64,000 nt of DNA from Uruburuella suis (lineage in GTDB: Bacteria > Pseudomonadota > Gammaproteobacteria > Burkholderiales > Neisseriaceae), in NCBI RefSeq assembly GCF_004341385.1, contig NZ_SLXE01000015.1, positions 5,362-69,361 of the forward strand, written 5' to 3'. The translations under genes and the position numbers were made by a program. Positions 24,762 to 32,304 of the stretch are shown here, in pieces. A model generated the notes under the pieces. That model did no database searches and was not told the origin of the DNA. It saw only the letters and a program-made list of their open reading frames with translations. Within the stretch, counting starts at the first letter, position 1, and each line of letters opens with the position of its first letter.

Positions 24762-27446
24762 ATGCATTATGCCACCGCCAAAGTTGCTTTTGCTGTCTAT
24801 CTGTATGGTTTGGGCAAATTTGCCGAGCGCGCCCGGCCGGAAGTGCCGGATGAAACGTTGCAAACCTATATCCGGATGTATTGTCCGGGAAAGTTTGCCG
24901 ATGGCAAACCATCTGATATCCACACCCACAAGCATGCCGCCTACACTGCGTTGGCATGGGATATTCTAGAGCGGCATGCGCCGGATTTGGTGCGCGGCGA
25001 TATGTATCCGTTTGCCGGCCGTCAAGCGGGTGAAGACAAAACCGATTCGCTGCTCAATGCCTCGGCCATGCACCACAAGCCCGACACCTTTCTGCAATGG
25101 ATTATCGCCACAGCCGAGCGCGTGGCTTCCGGTTTCGAGCGGGAAGAATTCGAGCGGCACAACCAAACCGACGGTAACCAAGGCCTTAATCCCAAAAGCA
25201 AAACCGGTAAAAACCATGATCAGGCGCGCTTGCTGACCCTGTTTGAACAAATTTCCTTAAATGGTGAAGTGAGGCCGTCTGAAAATGCCGGATTGGATTA
25301 CTGCTATCCGCTCAAGCCCCTATCGCCCGAAGCCATTTTCCCGCAATGGCGCGACACCGCCGAGCCGGCTGATAACGCACAGGCGCAAAAGGCATACCGC
25401 GACTTATGGCAGGATTTTCTACACAATTTGAAACGCATTCCGGCTTCACACCGCAGCAACTGGAATTTATGGCTGGATCATTTCGATACCCTATGGCAAA
25501 CCTACACCCAGGCTATTCCTGCGGCAACCGCATTTGGCATGAAACCCGAGGTATCGCTGTATGACCACAGTAAAACCACCGCCGCGTTGGCGGCTGCTCT
25601 ATGGCGCTGGCACGAAGCGGAAGGGAAAACCGATGTCGATGCTGTTTCCGCACTCAAAAGTCGCAGCGATTGGGACGAACAAAAAATCCTGTTGATACAG
25701 GGCGACTTTTTCGGCATTCAAAATTTTATCTTTGCCTCAGGCAGCCAAACCAATAAAAAAGCGGCCAAACTCCTGCGCGGACGTTCGTTCCAAGTTTCTC
25801 TGTTTGCCGAACTGGCTGCACTGAAAGTATTGCGCGCCTGCGCCTTGCCGCCGACTTCGCAGATTCTCAATGCAGCGGGCAAATTTATGATTGTTGCGCC
25901 CAATACTGCTGAAGTGCGCGAGGCTGTAACAAAAGTGCGCACAGAGATTAACCAGTGGTTTTTGCAACACAGCCTCGGCCAAGTGGCCCTGGGCCTGGCA
26001 ACCCAACCCGCCGCTTGCAGCGATTTTGTTGATAAAAAGCGTTTCAAGGCACTGGTCAAACAGTCTTTTGAAGTGTTGGAACAGGCCAAATTGCAACGCT
26101 TCAATTTAACCGGCGCAGCGCCTGCCGTGTTGAATACCGATTATGAAAAAGGTGTTTGCCTTTATAACCAGCAACTGCCGGGTGAGGAAGGTGAAAAAAA
26201 TCATGCTGTTTCCCGCCTTTCACAAGATCAAATCGATTTAGGCAGCGAGCTTACCCACAAAGAGCGCCTGATGGTGCTGGATGGTGCAGATGAGGTTTCA
26301 GACGGTGTTCATACCCGCAAGCTCAAGCTGCCGATATTCGGCTTTACCGTGGCCTTTACCGAAGAGCAAGACATCAGCGGCAAGTTCGGCAACCAAGCTA
26401 GAGCGGGCAGCCTGTTGCGCTTTTGGGATTTCAGCCTGCCGCAAAACATCCGCGATACCTTATGGCACGGCTATGCGCGGCGTTATATCAATGCCTATGT
26501 GCCGCACTTTAGCGAAGTTGATGAATGGCCGTGCAACAAATACGCGCCCGTTAAAGACACGGAAGATGCAGAAGAAGTGCGCGAAAGCAGCCCGAAAACC
26601 TTCAGCCATCTGGCCTGCGAAGAACGACACACAGAAAACGGCGACACCTTTGCCGGCAAAGTAGCCATTGCCGCGCTCAAAGGCGATGTCGACAACCTTG
26701 GCAATATTTTCCAGCAAGGCTTGAGTGAGCCGACTTTTGCCAAAATGGCCGCCTTGTCGCGGCAGATGAACCACTTTTTCAGCCTGTGGCTGCCCGCCTA
26801 TTGCGCCGAATGTTATCCCAACACCTACACTGTATTTGCCGGCGGCGATGACTTTTTCCTTATCGGCCCGTGGCTGCAAACCCAAAAGCTGGCTGCCGAT
26901 ATGCGCATGCGCTTTGCTGATTATGTGGCAGGCAATTCAGGCATCACATTCAGCGCAGGCATTGCCGTGACCAAGCCCGGCCTGCCCGTAGGCAAGCTGT
27001 CGGCTTATGCCGAAGAAGCGCTGGAAGCCGCCAAAGCCTATCCGGAAAACAAACAGGAAGCCACCAAAGGATACGGCAGCAAAAACAGCATATGCCTCTA
27101 TGGGCAAACTGTATCGTGGCAGCAATGGGGCGATATTCAGACGGCCTTTGAACGGATAGGCCGTCTGAGAGAAGACTACGGATTAAGCACCGGATTTATC
27201 TACAATATGCTGCAATTTAGCGAACAGGCAGAAGCAGAAAAAAGCGGCAATATCGCCGCCGGCATGTGGCGCAGCCGCTTTGCCTACCGCATCCGCCGCC
27301 ACGTAAACGACAGCAAAAACATGACCGACAAAAACAACGGCTATGCCCGGCTTACCGAAGCCTTTTACCAAAACGGCATTGGGAAATTGGGTGCGAAATA
27401 CCGCATTCCCCTGTTTAACCACTTCTACCTACTGAGGGCAAAATAA
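24762..27446 (+). CDS. csm1: Type III-A CRISPR Cas10/Csm1
   Basis: 894 aa from MHYATAKVAFAVYLYGLGK; GCGGAG seven bases upstream supports this ATG over the GTG at 24744. Cas10 is the large subunit of the Csm complex; its palm domain makes cyclic oligoadenylates when target RNA is bound. The cyclase GGDD motif is intact at ~694-697 (AGGDDFFLIGPW), and an upstream palm motif GDVDNLGNIFQQG is present. The N-terminal HD nuclease motif that usually reads LHDIGKF is LYGLGKF here, so the His-Asp pair is lost and single-strand DNase activity is doubtful. One uptake sequence lies in frame near 25271. The stop overlaps the csm2 start (TAATG). Confidence 0.94.
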   Translation: MHYATAKVAFAVYLYGLGKFAERARPEVPDETLQTYIRMYCPGKFADGKPSDIHTHKHAAYTALAWDILERHAPDLVRGDMYPFAGRQAGEDKTDSLLNASAMHHKPDTFLQWIIATAERVASGFEREEFERHNQTDGNQGLNPKSKTGKNHDQARLLTLFEQISLNGEVRPSENAGLDYCYPLKPLSPEAIFPQWRDTAEPADNAQAQKAYRDLWQDFLHNLKRIPASHRSNWNLWLDHFDTLWQTYTQAIPAATAFGMKPEVSLYDHSKTTAALAAALWRWHEAEGKTDVDAVSALKSRSDWDEQKILLIQGDFFGIQNFIFASGSQTNKKAAKLLRGRSFQVSLFAELAALKVLRACALPPTSQILNAAGKFMIVAPNTAEVREAVTKVRTEINQWFLQHSLGQVALGLATQPAACSDFVDKKRFKALVKQSFEVLEQAKLQRFNLTGAAPAVLNTDYEKGVCLYNQQLPGEEGEKNHAVSRLSQDQIDLGSELTHKERLMVLDGADEVSDGVHTRKLKLPIFGFTVAFTEEQDISGKFGNQARAGSLLRFWDFSLPQNIRDTLWHGYARRYINAYVPHFSEVDEWPCNKYAPVKDTEDAEEVRESSPKTFSHLACEERHTENGDTFAGKVAIAALKGDVDNLGNIFQQGLSEPTFAKMAALSRQMNHFFSLWLPAYCAECYPNTYTVFAGGDDFFLIGPWLQTQKLAADMRMRFADYVAGNSGITFSAGIAVTKPGLPVGKLSAYAEEALEAAKAYPENKQEATKGYGSKNSICLYGQTVSWQQWGDIQTAFERIGRLREDYGLSTGFIYNMLQFSEQAEAEKSGNIAAGMWRSRFAYRIRRHVNDSKNMTDKNNGYARLTEAFYQNGIGKLGAKYRIPLFNHFYLLRAK

Positions 27447-27832
27447 TGGAACTGAATAAGATCAAACTGGACAAGCTGGAAATTGATATTTTCAGCGACA
27501 CTGCCAGAAATGCTGCCGAACATATCAGCCAGAATAAGGATAAAAACAAATCCACCCAACTGCGTAAATTCTACGATGAGCTGACCATGTGGCACGACAA
27601 AGTGTTTCAGGCAGCCTCACGCGAAGAAGCCTATCAAAACGCGGCCCCGTTTATTCAAATGCTGAAAGCCAAAGCCGCTTATTCCAAAGGGCGAAAACAT
27701 GTGGACGATAATTTTGTTGACGTTTTCAACCAAATCATCGGCCAAATCCACAGCCCCGACAGCCTGAAAAACGCCAAACTGTTTTTTGAAGCCGTGCTCG
27801 GTTTCCGCAAAGCCAACGAAGAGAAAAAATAA
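27446..27832 (+). CDS. csm2: Csm2, small subunit of the type III-A complex
   Basis: 128 aa, helical and charged, as expected for the subunit that lines the inner filament of the Csm complex. KSTQLRKFYDELTMWHDKV and MLKAKAAYSKGRKHVDDNF are typical for TIGR01870-like Csm2 proteins. The ATG overlaps the csm1 stop by one base, so translation is coupled. Confidence 0.9.
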   Translation: MELNKIKLDKLEIDIFSDTARNAAEHISQNKDKNKSTQLRKFYDELTMWHDKVFQAASREEAYQNAAPFIQMLKAKAAYSKGRKHVDDNFVDVFNQIIGQIHSPDSLKNAKLFFEAVLGFRKANEEKK

Positions 27833-27844
27833 CCGGAGAACATC

Positions 27845-28555
27845 ATGCAATTAACCAATATCCACATTCTTGAAGCCACCCTGATTTTAGAAACCGGCCT
27901 GCACATCGGCGGCGGCGACAGCGAAATCCACATCGGCGGCATCGACAACGAAGTCATCAAGCATCCCGTCAGCGGCGAGCCTTATATTCCCGGCAGCAGC
28001 CTGAAAGGCAAAATCCGCAGCCTGCTCGAATGGAAAAGCGGCGCAGTGCAGGAAGCTCCGCTGGGCAAAACAGAATACGACCGCGCCCAAAACGAACAAC
28101 AGCAAGCCGTTAAAGCCATTTTGCAGCTGTTCGGCATCAGCGGCGACACCCAAAACGAAGACTTTCAAAAAGAAATCGGCCACACCCGCGTATCCTTTTG
28201 GGATTGCCCCTTGAATAAAGACTATGCCGACCGACTTCGCGAAGACAACCTGCCGCTCACCGAAGCCAAAAGCGAAAACCGCATCAACCGCATCGCCGGA
28301 ACAGCCCAAGACCCGCGCCAAACCGAGCGCGTGCCCGCCGGTGCCCGATTCGACTTCAAGCTCACCATTAAAGAATTCGACGGCGATGACAAAGCCCTGT
28401 TCGACACCCTGCTGCAAGGCTTGAAACTCTTGGAATGGGACAGCCTTGGCGGCAACGGTTCGCGCGGCTACGGCAAAGTGGCCTTTACCGCGATCACGCG
28501 CAATGGCGAAGACATCAGCTCATGCTTTGCCGCCATCCAACCTTTTGCGAAATAA
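27845..28555 (+). CDS. csm3: Csm3, backbone RAMP and target RNA nuclease
   Basis: 236 aa. Forms the helical backbone that holds crRNA and cuts bound target RNA at 6-nt intervals. The RAMP start GLHIGGGDSEIHIGGIDNEV contains Asp34, which corresponds to the catalytic Asp of characterised Csm3 proteins. YIPGSSLKGKIRSLLEW and LGGNGSRGYGKVAF are the two glycine-rich RAMP signatures. CGGAG precedes the ATG. All key residues are present. Confidence 0.95.
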   Translation: MQLTNIHILEATLILETGLHIGGGDSEIHIGGIDNEVIKHPVSGEPYIPGSSLKGKIRSLLEWKSGAVQEAPLGKTEYDRAQNEQQQAVKAILQLFGISGDTQNEDFQKEIGHTRVSFWDCPLNKDYADRLREDNLPLTEAKSENRINRIAGTAQDPRQTERVPAGARFDFKLTIKEFDGDDKALFDTLLQGLKLLEWDSLGGNGSRGYGKVAFTAITRNGEDISSCFAAIQPFAK

Positions 28556-28559
28556 CATT

Positions 28560-29495
28560 ATGCAAGCATACCGATTGATTATCCAACCCGAAACCGCCTT
28601 CGGCACGCCGCTGGTGGGCGACACCCTGTTCGGGCAAATCTGCTGGGGCATCGTCGAGCAATACGGCGAAACGCGGCTCGAGCAATGCCTGCAAGGCTAT
28701 ACCGACAAGCGCCCGTTTCTGATTGTTTCCGATGCCTTGCCCAAAGACCATCTGCCGCTGCCTACCCTGCCGTCGGCCTACTGGCAGCAAGATGGAGAAA
28801 CCGACCGCAAAAAGCTCAAAAAACGCCAATGGCTGCCTGAAACCGCTTTGGCAGAAAGCAGCCGCCGCTGGCAGATGCAGGCTAAAAGCAACCATGAACT
28901 TGCCCCGCACCTTATCAGCCGCCACAGCCAGCCGCACAACAGCCTCAACCGCCAAACCCACACCACCGGCGCGGGCGGGCAGTTTGTCCCGTATGAAAGC
29001 GAGCAAATCTGGTATGCCGCAGAGCATGACTGGCAGATTTACCTGCTGCTGGACGAAGGCCGTCTGAACGCTGCGCAGTTGCAACAAATATTGGAAAATA
29101 TCGGATTGAGCGGCTACGGACGCGATGCGGGCGCAGGGCTGGGCAAATACCGCATCATCAGCCTTGAAGCCACCGATTTATTTAAACGCCACGCAAAAGA
29201 CAACGCCGTGTTCACCCTTGCCAACAGTTGCCCGCAAGACCTGGGCTACAATGCCGAGCGCAGCTATTACCACACCCAAACCCGATTCGGCCGCCACGGC
29301 AATGTGCAGGCCACCGCCGGGCAGCCGTTCAAACAGCCTGTATTGATGGCGCAAACCGGCGCAGTATTCAGCGGCGCGGTTTCAGACGGCCATTATGTCG
29401 GGCAAGGGATAACAGGCATTTCCAAAAGCCAGCCGCAAGCTGTGCAGCAAGGCTATGCCCCCGCGATCGCCTTTACGCTTGAAACCGATAAATAA
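28560..29495 (+). CDS. csm4: Csm4, 5'-tag-binding RAMP
   Basis: 311 aa from MQAYRLIIQPETAFGTPLVG, four bases after csm3. Csm4 binds the crRNA 5' handle and contacts Cas10. FGTPLVGDTLFGQICWGI is the N-terminal RAMP signature and SGYGRDAGAGLGKYRI the glycine-rich loop. Two uptake-sequence cores occur inside the gene (about 29057 and 29382). The longer open frame that starts inside csm3 is not used. Confidence 0.93.
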   Translation: MQAYRLIIQPETAFGTPLVGDTLFGQICWGIVEQYGETRLEQCLQGYTDKRPFLIVSDALPKDHLPLPTLPSAYWQQDGETDRKKLKKRQWLPETALAESSRRWQMQAKSNHELAPHLISRHSQPHNSLNRQTHTTGAGGQFVPYESEQIWYAAEHDWQIYLLLDEGRLNAAQLQQILENIGLSGYGRDAGAGLGKYRIISLEATDLFKRHAKDNAVFTLANSCPQDLGYNAERSYYHTQTRFGRHGNVQATAGQPFKQPVLMAQTGAVFSGAVSDGHYVGQGITGISKSQPQAVQQGYAPAIAFTLETDK

Positions 29496-29545
29496 AAACT
29501 AAACCGCTGCTTTCAGACGGCCTAGAAGAAAAAACGGAGCGCATC

Positions 29546-31255
29546 ATGCCGCAAAATTTTCTACAAAACCACCAACTGTATCTCACCCCCTTATCGCCGC
29601 TGCATTTAGGCACAGGCGAAGACTACGAGCCAACCAATTACGTGATTTCAGACGGCGCACTGTATGCCTTTGATCCGTCGCAAGCTGCGCTTACCCCGCA
29701 GCAGCGCAACGAACTGCTGCAAACGGCCCAGCGCGGCGACACCTTGGCGATACAGAATTACTTCAAAAAGCACGGCAGCACATTTGCCGATTGCGCCTAC
29801 AAAATTGTGGGGGTAAGCAGCGCCTTGGCAAGCGAATATGAGAAACTGGGCAAAGTGGCCAACCGCGAGCAGAGCGGTCAAAAAGTGGGCAATAGTTTTA
29901 TAATTGAGCGCACCGCCGTCAATCCCGTCAACCACCAGCCCTATATCCCCGGCAGTGCGCTCAAAGGCTGCCTGCGCACCGCCTGGCTTGACCAACTGGC
30001 CGAAAAGCAGCCTTACAGCAAAGGCAGACCCAGACAAAACGATGCCGCCCATTATGAAACCGAATTGCTTGGCAGCTTCGCTTCAGACGGCCTGCGTCTG
30101 CTCAAAACTGCCGATTTTACGGCAAACGGCACTATCGCCACCCAAATCCAATATGCGGTTAATAAGAAAAAGCACATCGTTTATAAACGCGATATAGATG
30201 GTGTTTTTGTTTTAGATGGCAATGGCAACAAAATTATTGTGCAGGCCAAAGGTGTGACCGGCCGCCGCGAAACCATCCAACACGGTCAATACCGCGCATT
30301 TGGCGGAAGCTGCACCCTGCAAAGACTGCTGTTGGCGCATAACCCACCTATCAAACAGCCCAATGCAAGCCTGCCCAAAACACCACTACAAAACCTGCAA
30401 CAAATCGCCCAAAATGCCAACCGCTATCATCTCAAACGCTTTGAAGCCGAAAACAGGCTGCTCGACGAGCGCGGCCTGATTCATCCGGAATGGCTGCAAC
30501 ACACCCGCAATCTGCTGGCTGCATTGAAGCCGCAGTTAGACGATGGCGAAATCATGTTGGTGCGACTGGGCAAACATGGCGGTGCAGAAAGCAAAACCCT
30601 GAGCGGCTTGGCACAAATTAAAATCAACGAAGGCAAAGATCCGGAGACCGGCAGACAACGCAGCAGTTTTCAGCAACACACCAAAACCGTGTGGCTGGCC
30701 GCTCAAGCCGCCACCGAAACCCACGGCTTGTTACCGTTTGGCTGGGCATTGGTTGAAATCGACCCGCAAGGCGGCAATGCCGCCCTGCAAAACTGGTGTC
30801 AACAAAACAGCAGCCATTTGAACGACATTCAAGCCCTGCAAGCCAAGCTGCACGAACGAAAACAAGCCGCAGCCGCTCAGAAAGCCGCCATCCGCGCAGA
30901 AGCCGAAGCTGCCGAGCGTGCCAAAATCGAACAGGCCGCCGCCGAACAAGCCGCTGCCGCCGCTCACGCAGCCGAGCTGGCCGCCATGAAACCCGCCGAC
31001 CGCCTGATTGCCGACTGGACGCAAAAGCTGCGGGACTTCCCGTTCGACCCCCGCAACGACACCGCCAGCAACGTTTTTTTCAACCAACTGAAAACCGCAT
31101 GGGAACAAGCCACCGCCGAGATGGATGACAACAGCAAGCAGCAAATCGCCACCGCCTTCTCGTTCAAAAAACTGGAAAATCTCAAACGAGGCTTTTTTAT
31201 CAACAAGCGTGAAAAAGAAATCAAAGCCATGTTAAAACAACTGCGCGGTGAATAA
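29546..31255 (+). CDS. csm5: Csm5 with long C-terminal extension
   Basis: 569 aa, clearly longer than usual Csm5 (around 350-420). The RAMP part (residues ~1-430) shows LYLTPLSPLHLGTGEDYEP, YIPGSALKGCLRTAWLD and a G-rich MLVRLGKHGGAESKT. It is followed by an Ala/Glu/Lys-rich coiled-coil (~432-480, e.g. KAAIRAEAEAAERAKIEQA) and a terminal helical domain (~481-569, ending KREKEIKAMLKQLRGE). By family knowledge Csm5 caps the 3' end of the crRNP and recruits trimming nucleases; the extension's role is unknown. GGAGCGCATC precedes the ATG. It is 50 bp after csm4 across one uptake sequence. Confidence 0.9.
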   Translation: MPQNFLQNHQLYLTPLSPLHLGTGEDYEPTNYVISDGALYAFDPSQAALTPQQRNELLQTAQRGDTLAIQNYFKKHGSTFADCAYKIVGVSSALASEYEKLGKVANREQSGQKVGNSFIIERTAVNPVNHQPYIPGSALKGCLRTAWLDQLAEKQPYSKGRPRQNDAAHYETELLGSFASDGLRLLKTADFTANGTIATQIQYAVNKKKHIVYKRDIDGVFVLDGNGNKIIVQAKGVTGRRETIQHGQYRAFGGSCTLQRLLLAHNPPIKQPNASLPKTPLQNLQQIAQNANRYHLKRFEAENRLLDERGLIHPEWLQHTRNLLAALKPQLDDGEIMLVRLGKHGGAESKTLSGLAQIKINEGKDPETGRQRSSFQQHTKTVWLAAQAATETHGLLPFGWALVEIDPQGGNAALQNWCQQNSSHLNDIQALQAKLHERKQAAAAQKAAIRAEAEAAERAKIEQAAAEQAAAAAHAAELAAMKPADRLIADWTQKLRDFPFDPRNDTASNVFFNQLKTAWEQATAEMDDNSKQQIATAFSFKKLENLKRGFFINKREKEIKAMLKQLRGE

Positions 31256-31271
31256 AGGCCGTCTGAAAACC

Positions 31272-32219
31272 ATGAACCCTAAAAACCCCCTCAACCTCCC
31301 CGCCGAGCTGCCCATCGCCCGTTACCGTTTCGGCTTTGCGCTGGAAAGCGAAATGCGTCTGCCCGAATATGCCGGCTCCACCCTTCGCGGCGTATTCGGA
31401 CATGCCCTGCGCCGCCTTGCCTGCATGACCCGGCAAAAAGAATGCAGCGGCTGCCCGCTGCTGCAAAGCTGCCCCTACAGCCGCATTTTCGCCACCCCGC
31501 CCAACCCCGCACTCGGCAAAAGCAAAAGCCAAAATCCGCCGCAGCCCTACATTATCGAAGCCCCTGAAGATGGCAAATATCATTATAAAAGCGGTGAAAC
31601 CTACCATTTCAACCTTGTGCTGATCGGAGGTGCCCGAGCGCAACTGCCCCTGATTGCCTTCGCTTTTGCCCAAGCATTCGAGCGCGGCATCGGCGCAATC
31701 AAAGGGCGTGGCAGCTTGCAACACATCGATATCGAAACCGCACAAGGCTGGCAGCCGGTATTTTCAGACGGCCGAATTCAGGAGCACGCCAACAGCCTGA
31801 TTCTGCCCGAACGCTATCCCACCGCAGCCACCCTGCATATCCGCACCCCCATGCGCCTGCAAAGCAAAAACAGCGTATTGGGCATACACCGCATCAGCGC
31901 CGACATCCTTCTGCGCCAACTCATGCGGCGCACCTCCGCCATCGCCACCGAACACTGGGCACAGCCGCTCAATGCCGATTTCCCGCACCTGAGCCGCGCA
32001 GCCGCCACAGTCAGCGCCACCGGCGAATTACAATGGCGCGACTGGAGCCGCTATTCCAACCGCCAACAACAAGCCATAACCCTCGGCGGCATCACCGGCA
32101 CTTGGCGGTTTGACCATTTGCCGCTAGAATTCGCCCAATTGCTGCATATCGGCCAATGGCTGCACATCGGCAAAGAAACCGTATTCGGCCTCGGCCGTTA
32201 TCAGTTAAGCGATGGTTAA
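31272..32219 (+). CDS. cas6: Cas6 pre-crRNA endoribonuclease
   Basis: 315 aa from MNPKNPLNLPAELPIARYRF. A GTG at 31248 in the same frame overlaps the csm5 end and is less likely. Cas6 cuts the repeat RNA to free crRNAs. Features are RLPEYAGSTLRGVFGHALRR (RAMP fold), a cysteine cluster CSGCPLLQSCPYSRIF typical of this Cas6 group, FERGIGAIKGRGSL, and the C-terminal glycine-rich IGKETVFGLGRYQL. It is the last gene before the array. An uptake-sequence core lies in frame near 31764. Confidence 0.92.
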   Translation: MNPKNPLNLPAELPIARYRFGFALESEMRLPEYAGSTLRGVFGHALRRLACMTRQKECSGCPLLQSCPYSRIFATPPNPALGKSKSQNPPQPYIIEAPEDGKYHYKSGETYHFNLVLIGGARAQLPLIAFAFAQAFERGIGAIKGRGSLQHIDIETAQGWQPVFSDGRIQEHANSLILPERYPTAATLHIRTPMRLQSKNSVLGIHRISADILLRQLMRRTSAIATEHWAQPLNADFPHLSRAAATVSATGELQWRDWSRYSNRQQQAITLGGITGTWRFDHLPLEFAQLLHIGQWLHIGKETVFGLGRYQLSDG

Positions 32220-32304
32220 ATCATGATTAGCTTTATTAAGACAGAAAAGTCCGGAAACAGCATTTTCAACCTTTTGATTAATCTAAACAAAACCACGCCC
32301 TGCT
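32220..32304 (+). promoter_or_regulatory. Probable CRISPR leader
   Basis: 85 bp of AT-rich sequence between cas6 and the first repeat. The repeat hairpin and 8-nt ATTAAGAC handle indicate rightward transcription, and the far end of the array looks degenerate, so the leader should be on this side. Confidence 0.55.

Noticed and set aside
24762..32219. Type III-B (Cmr) assignment
   Set aside because: A Csm2-type small subunit, the gene order csm1-2-3-4-5 and Csm3 and Csm5 features fit type III-A; no Cmr1, Cmr5 or Cmr6-like proteins are present.
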